DNA of 64,000 bases, from positions 1,922,001 to 1,986,000 of the forward strand of contig CP025322.1 in assembly GCA_004014935.1 (NCBI GenBank), written 5' to 3'. Source of the DNA: Saccharomycopsis malanga. Lineage: Eukaryota; Ascomycota; Saccharomycetes; Ascoideales; Saccharomycopsidaceae. A program made the position numbers and the translations under genes. Below the pieces are notes generated by a model. That model was given only the letters and a program-made list of their open reading frames with translations. It searched no databases and was not told the DNA's origin. Every line of letters begins with the position of its first letter. Positions within the stretch are counted from its first letter, which is position 1. Shown here one piece after another: positions 37,761-49,055 of the stretch.

Positions 37761-39460
37761 TTCCAATTGTTGTATTTTGACATGCCTGAATCAACATTTT
37801 CTCTGCAGTTATCATCATTTCTTTTGATACTGCAATCATAATCATTCTTTTCTCAGTATCATTGGATATTCATACCTTTATTTCTGTAAGTAGTACAGTT
37901 GGCATTTCCTTCTGTTACTTGTTAGTATTACTCTAGTGTTTTGAATCATATTTTCCATTATGTTAGTCTTGATGTGTAAGAGCTGTCGTCAATAGCGCGA
38001 TTTAGATCTACAGCCCTGTCTTTCGGGCCATTAAGAAATCTTTTATTAATCAATTTCACTACTCTGTAGTTGGTGTAGATTCAACAATTGGTTTAAAAAA
38101 AACGTGTACGAATAACCATACCATACCCCAGCCAAATAAACTCAAGTAATAATAAAAAATCCCGTAAAAAATATTTTATTAACATTAAATGGGCATTCAA
38201 TTGCTCGGCATTCTCTTAAAAATGCATTGTGTATTTTCCTCGATGAAATAAATTGTGTTGAAATTCACAAAAATTTCCGTGGCCGAGTTGGAGTGCATAT
38301 GTTTCACCCCTGTGCAAAGTTGATTGGCGGAACTTAGTTCGAATCCCTTCCTAAGCATTTTCAATACTACATCCGGGTATCGATGTACTACCATGTACTT
38401 CGGCGTGGTGTTATGTGGAGTGATGTGTTTCTATGCAAGGCTATCAGAACAACATGTTGCCCGCTATTTGTTAGGTGTCTGTCTTTTTGGCCTCCATGGC
38501 ACTTTAGAGTGAGTTTTTGTAGGTTCGGTTTTTTTATTGCTATGGTAATCATAATGTCTTTCAAAAGCAACTCCTTGAGATTGGTTTTTTTCAAAAATTA
38601 CAGCTACTTTATGAAATGAGTAGATGGTATAGCAGGTGCACTGGTTTATGCCTAAATTGCACACTGCATGCACATTTGACATGTTAAAACTGTTCTGAAG
38701 TTATAGTGACGTGATGTTTGCTAAATATTGGAGTGCGTTATTACTATGTAGGAAAATGCGGTTGTATGTTGGTATATGCGAGATACTATCAAAGAGATGC
38801 ATGTAGCACCTTACTATTTTAAGTTTGCTAAAGGTCTACAAAAAGATCTTTACAAGTTCGTCTTCTACCTGGAAATTTGCAAATGTAGCTTCTATGACGA
38901 CGGGCCGAGTACCAAACATTCTGACATTATTATTCCTTTTGAAAGAAGTTGATTATGACATCTGTACCTCGTCTGGTGATATGGTGAGAATGTGGCAGCT
39001 TACATAGTATATTTTATCTTTCCAGTAGTTGAGGTGCTAATTCAGATAGCCGATGATGCCAAAAACGGAAATTTCCAGTCTTTAAGTTGGTTAAATGGTT
39101 GTATTTTAGTGGTACCCAATGAGAAGTCGCATTCGAAAATTTTGACTTTCAAAAATGACGGATAGATACAACGAATAGTGGTAACTTGGAAAAATGCCTT
39201 TTATCAAATAATGTTTGTAGCCAATGAGTGCCAAGTCTTCTATAGTTACAATCGAGGTTTGCCTTAGGTTGCAAGCTAGAACAATCACGCTTGTAGATGG
39301 CCGAGAGATGGTAAAATAAGCTCTGAGAATGTAAATAGGTGAACCAAGGCATCAAAATAGCTTGCCTTTTGGGCTTGTTTTTCCCTCTGGTATATATATG
39401 TAGTTTGTAGGCTCGCTTTGATAAATTCTAAGTTGTTTTGCATTAAATCAAATCTTCATA
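37761..39460. other. 1.7-kb intergenic region
   Basis: Without a convincing gene: the several 60-80-codon open frames on both strands overlap each other and lack conserved features. The only recognised item is the tRNA-like segment at 38280-38347. Confidence 0.45.
38280..38347 (+). mobile_element. tRNA(Leu/Ser)-like head of a second repeat family, copy 1
   Basis: A box TGGCCGAGTTGG at 38280-38291 and B box AGTTCGAATCCC at 38336-38347. Spacing of 56 fits class II tRNAs (Leu/Ser) with a long variable arm, but stems do not pair, so it is not a working tRNA gene. The same A-box dodecamer recurs at 44166 and 45818. Confidence 0.5.
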
Positions 39461-41323
39461 ATGTATGCTTTCAAAAGAGTTTTACCAATAATAACATTTA
39501 TACTTATCTGTATAAGCGATGGAGTTGAGGGATACAACCAGTCAGTCAATTTAGTGAATAACAATACCATATGTTTTCAAAATTATGATAAAAAGTCAAT
39601 TTTCGACAAGTTTCTTTTCAAAAACAAGTTGTTGATACAGCTAACAAAATTTTCCTTTTTGAACTTTGGTGCAAAGCATGGTTCTGGATACATTAAGATT
39701 TCACTTGATGGAAATGAGGAATTGAGAATAGATGATGAATCATCCAACTTCCAGGTTCCAGTATTTCTTGTAAAAGCCGGTAATGGAACAGCAGGAAGCA
39801 ACGTGAAACAGTTGAATAAGATTGTTCGTTTTTACCACGATTATGAGAAGGAATCTAGCTATGAATGTAGTAAGCAAAGTGGACAAAATGAAAGACAATT
39901 TTGTAATGTATTTGCTGAGGAAACATTTCAGAGTTTTTCAGATGCGAATGGTTTCAAATACAGATTGTTGAATCAAGACTCTACAGAAATAGACTTTGAC
40001 ATTGATGGTTTTGATAATTATTGTGTTTTCAGTAAAGCTATACATTCCAAAGGTGCTGAATATTATATGGATGAAAAAATGCCAGGAAAAAAATCGATCC
40101 CAATAAAAATCAGCAACGAGATTCATAATTCTCTTGGAAATTTGAAAATATTCGAGTTTTTAAACAATGTGATAATTGCAGAATTGTTTGCAATTTGCTG
40201 CTTACTTTTCACTGGCTTTTTCTTGGTATATTTTATTTGCAAGTTGGTTTTGGAAAAGAAAGAGTTCTGGAATATCTTAACAACTTACAGTGTCAGCTAT
40301 ATTCCTGTGGTATTTGTCCAGTTGTACTTGATTTATTTTGATGTGCACTTATTCAACTATGTTCATTATTTGATTATGAACAACTTTTCTGACAATCAAG
40401 TTCTTGCTACTTTAGAGGCTAACAGCAACTGGAAAACATTTTGTCTTGTGCAAATATCCAAATTTTCTGATTTTTTCATGGCTTTCCTTACCATTTTTTT
40501 GAACAACTTTATTGAAATCTTTTTAAGTATGGTGTTTGCCAAAGGATATGGATTTTGGATTAATAATGTTAACATTGAAAAGTTTTCCATGAAAAATGTT
40601 TTCAGTAAACTGGAAATCATTTATTTCATGTCCCTCAACTTAATAGAATTTCTTCTCCTGCTTCCTGTTTATCATTCTATGGTGGATGAGTTTAGAATTT
40701 ATTTGAACATTGCCAAAGAATCAATTTTGTTGTTTGCAATCCTCAATAATTATTTCAACCAAACTGACTTTAAGAGATTGTCTTACACCATCGAAAACAT
40801 ACTATATTCCAAGAAGAAACACAATAATTATGTTAAAAATTGTTCTCATAAGATGACAAACACTATAATCAATGATAAACTAGGAGAGTTAAACTTGAAA
40901 TTGTTTATCAAAAACACCTTGTTGAAATATAACAAGACAATATTACTTCTTTTAGTCAAACTTTTTTTTCAAATTTCGTTGAATTTTATTGAGTTAGGAT
41001 TTATTGACAGCTATCAAGAAACCCAAAACTCTCTTTCAATTGTTAGTTCTCAAAATGCTGCTATCTCAAGACAAAACATTGGGATTATCTCCGTATTTTT
41101 AGAAATTTTCAATTTGGCTAAACTCGGCAAATTACTCGTGTCACAATTTTCCTGCTCAACAGTCGCTAACTCTGTTACAATTCTAAATAGACAATTTGAG
41201 GAAGAAAGAATTGTGTTTGTTATCCACTGCTTGAAAAATGCTATCAACATTTTAGTCAACTTTTTGATCTGTTTGGTAAACATATCTTTCGAGGGCAATC
41301 TAAAAAGTGCAAAGTTGTTCTAA
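39461..41323 (+). CDS. Polytopic membrane protein with lumenal N-terminal domain, possibly GOST/Ptm1-like
   Basis: 620 residues. Seen: signal peptide (1-24), a polar domain of about 205 residues with several Asn-X-Ser/Thr sites and Cys residues, then a series of hydrophobic segments from about 237 to 430 (for example IIAELFAICCLLFTGFFLVYFICKLVL), and a C-terminal part with further hydrophobic stretches. The layout (signal, lumenal domain, multi-pass region with an AKGYGFWI motif) recalls GOST-family proteins such as Ptm1/TMEM87, which usually carry a similar GYG motif. The match is weak and the C-terminal part is longer than expected. Composition is rich in Asn, Phe and Lys. I regard the function as unknown. 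Confidence 0.75.
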   Translation: MYAFKRVLPIITFILICISDGVEGYNQSVNLVNNNTICFQNYDKKSIFDKFLFKNKLLIQLTKFSFLNFGAKHGSGYIKISLDGNEELRIDDESSNFQVPVFLVKAGNGTAGSNVKQLNKIVRFYHDYEKESSYECSKQSGQNERQFCNVFAEETFQSFSDANGFKYRLLNQDSTEIDFDIDGFDNYCVFSKAIHSKGAEYYMDEKMPGKKSIPIKISNEIHNSLGNLKIFEFLNNVIIAELFAICCLLFTGFFLVYFICKLVLEKKEFWNILTTYSVSYIPVVFVQLYLIYFDVHLFNYVHYLIMNNFSDNQVLATLEANSNWKTFCLVQISKFSDFFMAFLTIFLNNFIEIFLSMVFAKGYGFWINNVNIEKFSMKNVFSKLEIIYFMSLNLIEFLLLLPVYHSMVDEFRIYLNIAKESILLFAILNNYFNQTDFKRLSYTIENILYSKKKHNNYVKNCSHKMTNTIINDKLGELNLKLFIKNTLLKYNKTILLLLVKLFFQISLNFIELGFIDSYQETQNSLSIVSSQNAAISRQNIGIISVFLEIFNLAKLGKLLVSQFSCSTVANSVTILNRQFEEERIVFVIHCLKNAINILVNFLICLVNISFEGNLKSAKLF

Positions 41324-42123
41324 ATTTATACAGTTATTTGCTCTCCACTGAATTTTTGCATTATTTCTTATTATTGTGAATTTTCATTGTTTGTGCTATG
41401 GTTTGCTCATAAATCATTCCTTCCTTCTCTACGTTGGTTCTTATTGTATATTAATTCTTCTGTGAGCTGTTGTCTTATAACAAATCACACTAATGTTAGT
41501 TTTAATTATTCCTCAAACTTGACAAACAAGTTTACAAGGCAAGCTACATTGACTTATTTAATTTTCTAAACAAGCTAAATTTATTCTACATTTGGGTTTT
41601 TCAATTCTATTTTCAATTCTTTTTTTTTTTTTTTTTTTAATTTTATTTTCAATTTAATTCGCTTATTTTTTTAGTTCATTTCAATACCTTAATAATTTGG
41701 ATCAGTTCTAACTATATATGTGCTAATAACATACTATTGTACTACACTAAGACACATACTTCTATTATCATACACAGAAAAGTAAAAATTTCAACATTGA
41801 AAGTATAGGAGAAACATTCTAATATAGATTCACACGTGGGATTCGCATTTATTCCTAAATGGGATTGGATGTTTAGCATCAAAGTAAAAGACAAGATTGA
41901 TAAAAGTGATTAAAAGGAAGAAAAGAGCCTGTGTGAAATGTAACTACAATTTGTAATTCAATGAATCCGAGCCTTTTTTTTTTCATTCATTTTTGTTCAT
42001 TTAAGCGTGTCAACTTTGATTACTTAAGGTTTGATTCTTCATTGCTTTGAGGGTTTGAAAAAGCGTACAGCCGTACAAGACAAATTCATTCATTCATTAC
42101 AGACCTGCAAATTGAAACAGAAA
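41324..42123. other. Intergenic region with T tract
   Basis: 800 bases; T19 at 41620-41638, otherwise AT-rich with no feature recognised. The frame upstream of the transporter gene opens with TTG at 42031, not ATG. Confidence 0.45.
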
Positions 42124-43653
42124 ATGCTTACTGAAAAAGTCGAGAAAGAGAATCACTTAAGCTATGTTGAGTCCAAATCTGACGGCATGTCAGATTTGAA
42201 CGACTACGATGCTATACTCAATGAGAAGATCAAACTAGTGAATCGGGCGCTTGACGAAATTGGCTTTACTTGGTATCATGTAAAACTCTTCTGCCTCAAT
42301 GGAATGGGTTATGCCACTGATTCGCAGCTATCATATGTTCAGTCTACAGTGGCTGCTTTTACTCGGGCTCAGTTTGGCCATCAAAAGTATCCTTTGGACT
42401 CGGAGGCCCTTTTCATAGGGCTTTTTGTCGGGGCGCTTTTCTGGGGTTTTTCGGCGGATTTAATCGGACGTAAGACGGCTTTCAACAGCTCGTTATTATT
42501 GTCATCCATATTCACATTTTTGACTGCTGCCATGGGAAACTGGGGCTCTTATTGTTTATTTGTCGCCTTGGCAGCAGCTGCTGTAGGGGGCAATTTGGTT
42601 CTTGATACCACTGTCTTTTTGGAGTATTTGCCTGGAAATTATTCATGGACTGTAACCTTTCTTGCACTCTGGTGGGGTGTAGGACAAATCATTGCCACAT
42701 TAGTTGGCTGGGGCCTATTGGCATCTTATAGCTGTGACAACGGCTTGAAAGAAGGCCAAGTGTGTTTGTCTTCTGAAAATAGGGGGTGGAGATACACTTA
42801 TGCTGTCAATGCTGCCATTGTCATGGTGTTTTCTATTCTTCGTATTCTCGTGGTACGATTGAAAGAAACCCCAAAGTTTTTAGTCAGTAATGGTAGAGAT
42901 GAAGAAGCTGTAGAGGTGCTTCAGCTGTTGGCTACAAAATACAACAGAAGTTGTTTTTTGACAGTAGACCAGTTAAAAGAATGTGGAGACATCAGCCATG
43001 GTAAAGATGAGGATTCCTGGGTTGAAAAAATCAAATTCCATCTAAGTATTTTGTTTCAAAATCGTAAAACCACCAGATCCAACCTTTTATTGTATCTGTC
43101 TTGGTTATTACTTGGTTTGGCGTATCCTTTGTATTCCAACTTCTTGCCTACATATCTTTCAACCAAAGGCGCCAACATCTCTGCTTCAACCACCAGTGGA
43201 AAATACAGGGACAGTGTCATTCCTAACGTAGGCGCAATTGGAGGCCCAATGATCGCTGGAGCTTTATTGTATTTCTTCCCCAAATCGTTGGGCCATAGAG
43301 GAACTATGATTGTTGGTGCTCTTGGCGCAATGATATGCTTCTTCGGTTACACCCAGATAAAAACCAGATCTCAAAATCTAGCCTTGTCCACATTGGTTTA
43401 CATTTTCATTGACATTTATTACGGCTGTTTATATGCTTATACCCCTTCAGTTCTCCCTTCCGCAGCCAGAGCAACCGGAAACTCATTGGCTTTTGGCTTC
43501 ACTAGAGGCATGGCCTGTATAGTGCCAGTGATTGCTTACTATTCAGACACCACCACATCCATTCCTATTTGGATTTGCGGAGCAGCGGTCGGTGTAATAG
43601 GCTTGCTCTCTCTATTCTATCCTTTTGAACCGTCCAGAATGAGAAGCGTTTAG
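42124..43653 (+). CDS. Major facilitator superfamily transporter (SV2/sugar-porter-like)
   Basis: 509 residues from the first ATG (42124). About 12 hydrophobic segments. The MFS loop 2-3 motif is seen as GFSADLIGRKTAF (G-x-x-x-D-x-x-G-R-K), preceded by LFIGLFVGALFWG, and a loop 8-9-like region FPKSLGHRGTMIVG. ARATGNSLAFGFTR in helix 11 is typical of the SV2/SVOP-like and organic-solute branch of MFS. N- and C-termini are polar. Role: proton-coupled uptake or efflux of a small solute at a membrane; the substrate cannot be told. Promoter is AT-rich with homopolymer tracts. No defects are seen. Confidence 0.9.
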   Translation: MLTEKVEKENHLSYVESKSDGMSDLNDYDAILNEKIKLVNRALDEIGFTWYHVKLFCLNGMGYATDSQLSYVQSTVAAFTRAQFGHQKYPLDSEALFIGLFVGALFWGFSADLIGRKTAFNSSLLLSSIFTFLTAAMGNWGSYCLFVALAAAAVGGNLVLDTTVFLEYLPGNYSWTVTFLALWWGVGQIIATLVGWGLLASYSCDNGLKEGQVCLSSENRGWRYTYAVNAAIVMVFSILRILVVRLKETPKFLVSNGRDEEAVEVLQLLATKYNRSCFLTVDQLKECGDISHGKDEDSWVEKIKFHLSILFQNRKTTRSNLLLYLSWLLLGLAYPLYSNFLPTYLSTKGANISASTTSGKYRDSVIPNVGAIGGPMIAGALLYFFPKSLGHRGTMIVGALGAMICFFGYTQIKTRSQNLALSTLVYIFIDIYYGCLYAYTPSVLPSAARATGNSLAFGFTRGMACIVPVIAYYSDTTTSIPIWICGAAVGVIGLLSLFYPFEPSRMRSV

Positions 43654-43932
43654 ATGGCTGTTTTTTATAGACAGACCAGTGTCAATATTGTTTGATGAAA
43701 TACTAATCGTCATGTAATTTGTAGGACGACTGTGTATTACATAGGTTGATTTGCTTTATCATCAAGTTGTTTATCAAATCTATGTTTTTTTATCATTAAG
43801 TAACTGTAAGCAGAGCCAACCAAAAAGACATCAGATGAGAAACGGTATAATGCTTCATACATATAATGCTTGACGACCTGCAGCAAACATGTTTATCTGT
43901 TTAGTTTAATTAACAATCAGAAATTTAGAAAA

Positions 43933-44120
43933 TACTAATAGGAACTTTGAGAGTCTAGTGCTTGCTTTCCAACTTGTTTGGTGTTCAGGAAAAAGACGGT
44001 GAGCAGCTTATAATGACTGGAACATGATTGTTTTCCCCCTGGGTTTTAACTAGTCCCCTTAGACATAGCGCACATATACGAAACTGATGTGCTGGGCTCG
44101 AAATATAAGACATAATTATA
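43933..44120 (+). mobile_element. 5'-truncated SINE-like copy, plus orientation
   Basis: Begins within the decayed head (ACTAATAGGAACTTTGAG), runs through the body (GAGTCTAGTGCTTGCTTTCC; GTGTTCAGGAAAAAGACGG; GCAGCTTATAATGACTGG) and ends TAGACATAGCGCACATATAC ... CTGGGCTCGAAATATAAGAC. It has the longest body match to the 9120-9453 copy, and lacks A and B boxes. Confidence 0.8.
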
Positions 44121-44165
44121 AAGCTTCAATACAACATAAAACAATTATCCTTGCAAATATTTACG

Positions 44166-44243
44166 TGGCCGAGTTGGCATGCTCACTTTTTGTCATCGAT
44201 CAGAGCGGCTGAGTGAAAAGTCATTGTCTTCAGTTCGATTCGC
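44166..44243 (+). mobile_element. tRNA(Leu/Ser)-like head of a second repeat family, copy 2
   Basis: A box TGGCCGAGTTGG (44166-44177), B box AGTTCGATTCGC (44232-44243), spacing 66. It starts 46 bases after a SINE tail in the same orientation. No full cloverleaf is apparent, so it is a relic or element head rather than a tRNA gene. Confidence 0.5.
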
Positions 44244-44446
44244 TCTGTTGACATCAGCTTTTCAAAAACAGGTGTCGTTATGTTATGTAATACTCTGTAA
44301 TGCTAAACTACGACTACAACTACATCCACATTAATAAAGACTAATGTACATTAACAAAGTTAGATTTGCAATAATGGTCCCCACAAAACCAAAACAGTAG
44401 ATAAAAAAAGACCCCTTTAAACAGAAAATTAAACAAAAAACAACAT

Positions 44447-45525
<1,079 letters not shown>

Positions 45526-45817
45526 GTTTAGCATTCATTTGCTTTATCTGTTTTGATTAATCACTCTTTGCTCAAGCTTTTTTATTACTATTTCTTGGTT
45601 TAATATGGGGATACTTTAGGGTTTAGACTAGTTATTTTTTTACCAGTTCAATTGTACATTAGATTATTATTATATTTCTTGTAAGTGTTAGTAAATCCTT
45701 TTTAAATTGCTTAGTAATTGGAATATTTTGCCGAAAGCATGGGGCATTGTTTTAAAGGCGTTTTTAGAATAATTCTCTTTAGCATGGAGTTACTAAGTCT
45801 TGAGTCAATTGTTTGTG

Positions 45818-45894
45818 TGGCCGAGTTGGTGAACCTAGTTTTCGTCCTTATTTATAGCCCCTCGCCGAAATTATTGGTCACCAGTTCAATTCCC
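45818..45894 (+). mobile_element. tRNA(Leu/Ser)-like head of a second repeat family, copy 3
   Basis: A box TGGCCGAGTTGG (45818-45829), B box AGTTCAATTCCC (45883-45894), spacing 65. Downstream AT-rich sequence ends in an A25 run at 46059-46083, which could be a retroposition tail, though no target-site duplication was found. Confidence 0.5.
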
Positions 45895-46058
45895 TTCCTT
45901 GAAACGTATGTAACTTACTAAAGAAGTCTAAATTTATAAGAAAAGAATAAATAAATATAGACAAATAATCTAATAGAAAAGTAAATGTCTAATAAAAACA
46001 ATAAATAATTCTAAGTGAAAGACAGAATTATAGCTTACTCGGTAAAGCATGTCAAATC

Positions 46059-46083
46059 AAAAAAAAAAAAAAAAAAAAAAAAA
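46059..46083. repeat. A25 homopolymer
   Basis: Twenty-five uninterrupted A, downstream of the third tRNA-like head and near the 3' end of TRM5. Confidence 0.9.
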
Positions 46084-46242
46084 TGTTCTTTAAAAAATCA
46101 CGGTCAAAAACTGTAAATATACAAATTTTTACAAAATCATATTTTAATATTGACTGCTGTTCCAGTTCTTTGATCTGAAAACATTTTATTTACCAGAAAA
46201 CCCATTGAAAAGGTATAGTATTTGAATGCATGTACATCTATC

Positions 46243-47733
46243 TTACTTATAAGCGAGCTCCTTTGGCAATACAAAACTTACGCAAAACATGGCCTTTGAA
46301 GGTGAGACGCTTCTTACCAAATGGAAAGAAAGATGGTTTGGTTCAAACTTGTAACTCATAATTTTCTCAATTCTCTGCTGGACTCTTGTATGTAACTCCT
46401 CCTCTGTAGGGTGTTCTACTGGGTCCCATTTCTCAAAACAGTAGACATGAATCTTTGGCAACTTGAAATTAGGGTCATTTTTGACAAATTCCTGATATTG
46501 ATGGTTATTCAAAACACCTATATAATTGTCCAAGAACGTCAAAGCACTGTCTGGCAAATTCATCACATAATGACTTATATGTTTGGAGATCTCTATTGTC
46601 TCGGCTGGTTTTATAAAGTTGGAATTGTTTGTTTTTATTTTCTTAGCTTTTTGTATAATAACGGTTCCATTATGTTTCTTATAGAAATCCATTAATAGTT
46701 CAGGAGATCTTTTGATAGCTTCTGCGCCATCAAGGTTGTAACAGTCAACCAAACTACTGACACGGTTCAACACAGTATTGCTTGACAAGTACTTATAACT
46801 AGCCGGATTGAGATCGTTGGCAATAACACAAGCTTTTTGGTTCTTTGCAGCAGGTATAGCAAAAGGACCCACGCCTGCCATAGCATCAAATACGACTTCA
46901 CCCTTCTTAAAGGTTTTGGTCAATCTTAAATGTTCTGTTTGCAATCTAGAATTCCAATAAACGTCTTTGAAGTTGAACTGGAACACACAGTTCAGCTCAT
47001 GTTGCTCAACATCAAAGTTTGTTTCGCCAGCAATAACCTCCATAGGAAATGTTCTAAACTCAGTAGCAATGGTGTCAATCTTATTGACTACAGTTCTAAT
47101 CTTTGGGTTCTTATCTAGAATAACCTGACCAATGATATTTTTATAAGGAAGATAATCCTTATTGAGGTTAACGTGGGCAATATGACCTACATTAGTGAAC
47201 CCCGAAGGCACGTCGTCAAGCAAATCTTCTGGCAAAACTGCACCGAGAATTTCATCAGCTTTCCAAAAGTCATAACTCAATGTGAGTTTATATGGTTCCA
47301 ACTGTGCCTTGTTGCTTTTAAGATAATCATAAGTCTCGGGGGAAAGTGCACTTTTAGCCTTCTCTACGTCTGCTTCCTTTACTTCATCTTTCAACAACAC
47401 AACTTTTGCAGCATCATTAATTTGGCTTTGCACAATATTGGAAACACCTCTTAAATGTAAGAAATCGGCCTTGAACGCCTTACTGCGTACAAACTCCTGG
47501 ATTTTTCTGCTGTCTGGAAAAAAAACAGCGACCAAACCAAACTTTTTGACAAAAAACTTGGGATCAAAAGCTTTTACATCTCTATTTATAGGCGGATAGT
47601 AGCCATTTGGCAATGTTCTAACATTGGCTTTCTCTTCTTTAGCCATATTGTTGACACGTGTTTGAAAAGTTGATAGAGCTCTTGATTGATATCGATGTTT
47701 AACTCCTAAAATCCAGTTTATCCTAAAGTTCAT
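46243..47733 (-). CDS. TRM5: tRNA (guanine-37-N1)-methyltransferase Trm5
   Basis: 496 residues. Seen: N-terminal extension of about 29 residues rich in Arg and Ser (RINWILGVKHRYQSRALSTFQTR), fitting a mitochondrial targeting signal, before a second Met (MAKEEK) that would start the cytosolic form. In the core: SREFRTFPMEVIAGE-type block, NSRLQTEHLRL, the S-adenosylmethionine motif VFDAMAGVGPFAIPAAK and ANDLNP, and the C-terminal MNLPDSALTFLD. Role: methylates N1 of G37 in cytosolic and mitochondrial tRNAs, preventing +1 frameshifting; also first step to wybutosine. Alternative starts giving dual localisation are known for yeast Trm5. Confidence 0.95.
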   Translation of the reverse strand: MNFRINWILGVKHRYQSRALSTFQTRVNNMAKEEKANVRTLPNGYYPPINRDVKAFDPKFFVKKFGLVAVFFPDSRKIQEFVRSKAFKADFLHLRGVSNIVQSQINDAAKVVLLKDEVKEADVEKAKSALSPETYDYLKSNKAQLEPYKLTLSYDFWKADEILGAVLPEDLLDDVPSGFTNVGHIAHVNLNKDYLPYKNIIGQVILDKNPKIRTVVNKIDTIATEFRTFPMEVIAGETNFDVEQHELNCVFQFNFKDVYWNSRLQTEHLRLTKTFKKGEVVFDAMAGVGPFAIPAAKNQKACVIANDLNPASYKYLSSNTVLNRVSSLVDCYNLDGAEAIKRSPELLMDFYKKHNGTVIIQKAKKIKTNNSNFIKPAETIEISKHISHYVMNLPDSALTFLDNYIGVLNNHQYQEFVKNDPNFKLPKIHVYCFEKWDPVEHPTEEELHTRVQQRIEKIMSYKFEPNHLSFHLVRSVSPSKAMFCVSFVLPKELAYK

Positions 47734-47884
47734 CTCCAGGCACCTACCACTCGATTTATTGTTAAAACACCTTCTCCAATCATCATTACCTCTGCTATTG
47801 GCAATTTTTCACTCTTGCATGACGCATGTTCCTCATGGTTAATGCGTTATTCTGCATGAGGCATCTCCTCAGGAAAAAAATATC

Positions 47885-47939
47885 TATGAAAAATGTATGA
47901 AAAATGCCTGAAAAATGCCTGAAAAATGCCTGAAAAATG
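47885..47939 (+). repeat. Five 11-bp tandem repeats, each ending in ATG, at the RRP4 start
   Basis: Units TATGAAAAATG (x2) then CCTGAAAAATG (x3). Each supplies an ATG (47893, 47904, 47915, 47926, 47937). Because the period is 11, successive ATGs rotate through the three frames; the upstream ones meet TGA stops within the array or shortly after, while the last opens the RRP4 frame. Confidence 0.9.
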
Positions 47940-49055
47940 TCTAAGAAGTTACATTGGTTTACCAAAATAACAGAAGACGTTTTAGAAATCAAAATGGATG
48001 TAATATCGATAGCAAGTTTTAAAAAGCCCAGTTATGGCAATGATGTTGACTCGAGTGACGAGGAAATGGAGGATATTTCCGGAGTCATCAATAGAGAAAT
48101 AAGCAGCAAAAAGAGTGGGAATGATTTGATTGTGACGCCTGGGGAGCTTATTACACAGGATACAGTATGGATGAGAGGTCATGGGACTTATGCTCTTGAT
48201 AACCGGACATATTCGTCGGTCGCAGGCACAATACTGAAGGTGAACAAGTTGCTTAGTGTGAAGCCGCTCAAGGGCAGATACACCCCGGAAACAGGCGATC
48301 ATATAGTGGGAAGAATCATTGATATTGGAAATAAGCGTTGGAAGGTTGATATTGGGGCGCGGTCGGATGCAGTGTTGATGTTAGGGTCTGTGAACTTGCC
48401 TGGTGGTATTCTTAGACGTAAGTCTGATTCAGATGAATTGACTATGCGCAACTTGTTGAAAGAAGGTGATTTATTGAACTGTGAAGTCCAGTCTTTGTTT
48501 CAGGACGGGAGTGCTTCCTTACATACTAGATCTCTCAAGTATGGAAAGTTGAAAAACGGAATTTTCGTGACTGTGCCTAGATCATTGATTATTCGAAGCA
48601 AGAACCACAGTTTTTCGCTCCAGGGCAATGTCAGTATAATCTTGGGCGTCAATGGTTATATATGGATCTACAAAACCCCTACTGTGGACAAGAGACTCAA
48701 GCATGGATCCAACCTAGCTGCCAACAAGTTGCAGGGCGAATTGGCTAGCAAGAATGGCTACCAGATAGGAAGTGGTTCTGTGTCGTTGACCAGGTTGGAG
48801 GAAGAGTCATCCTGGGAGATATACTCTGACAAGAACGATAAGAATATCAGCGACACCGTCAGATCTAATATCATAAGGTACAGAAATGCTATCAAGGCGC
48901 TTGCCCATTGCGAGATTGGCATCAACGAAACAAGAATCAACATGGCTTATGAAGCAAGCATGGCTTATGGCAGTTTGGGCAGTTTGTGTGAGATTGAAGT
49001 GATGGAAAGTATAGGAAGCGACGTTTTGGAGACTGAGAAGATGCGGGGGGCTTGA
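47937..49055 (+). CDS. RRP4: Exosome subunit Rrp4
   Basis: 372 residues from the ATG at 47937; an internal ATG at 47994 (MDVISIASFKK) gives 353 residues and resembles the usual start better, so the first 19 residues are doubtful. Seen: acidic N-terminal patch, ITPGELI-type block VTPGELITQDTVWMRGHGTY, S1 domain (GDHIVGRIIDIGNKRWKVDIGARSDAVLMLG), KH domain with GVNGYIWI, and conserved tail RLEEESSWEIYSD. Role: one of the three S1/KH cap proteins of the nine-subunit RNA exosome, guiding RNA to the catalytic subunits in rRNA processing and RNA decay. Its 5' flank carries a tandem ATG repeat. Confidence 0.95.
   Translation: MSKKLHWFTKITEDVLEIKMDVISIASFKKPSYGNDVDSSDEEMEDISGVINREISSKKSGNDLIVTPGELITQDTVWMRGHGTYALDNRTYSSVAGTILKVNKLLSVKPLKGRYTPETGDHIVGRIIDIGNKRWKVDIGARSDAVLMLGSVNLPGGILRRKSDSDELTMRNLLKEGDLLNCEVQSLFQDGSASLHTRSLKYGKLKNGIFVTVPRSLIIRSKNHSFSLQGNVSIILGVNGYIWIYKTPTVDKRLKHGSNLAANKLQGELASKNGYQIGSGSVSLTRLEEESSWEIYSDKNDKNISDTVRSNIIRYRNAIKALAHCEIGINETRINMAYEASMAYGSLGSLCEIEVMESIGSDVLETEKMRGA

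Larger units (their letters stand above)
43654..44446. other. Intergenic region with a headless SINE and a second tRNA-like head
   Basis: Region between the transporter and histone H4 genes, occupied largely by the two repeat pieces described separately; no gene is seen. Confidence 0.5.
45526..46242. other. Intergenic region between convergent genes
   Basis: 717 bases between H3 and TRM5. It holds a tRNA-like head at 45818-45894 and an A25 tract at 46059-46083; no gene is seen. Confidence 0.5.

Noticed and set aside
38825-39355. Several 60-68-codon ORFs on both strands
   Set aside because: They are short, overlap one another and show no conserved features.
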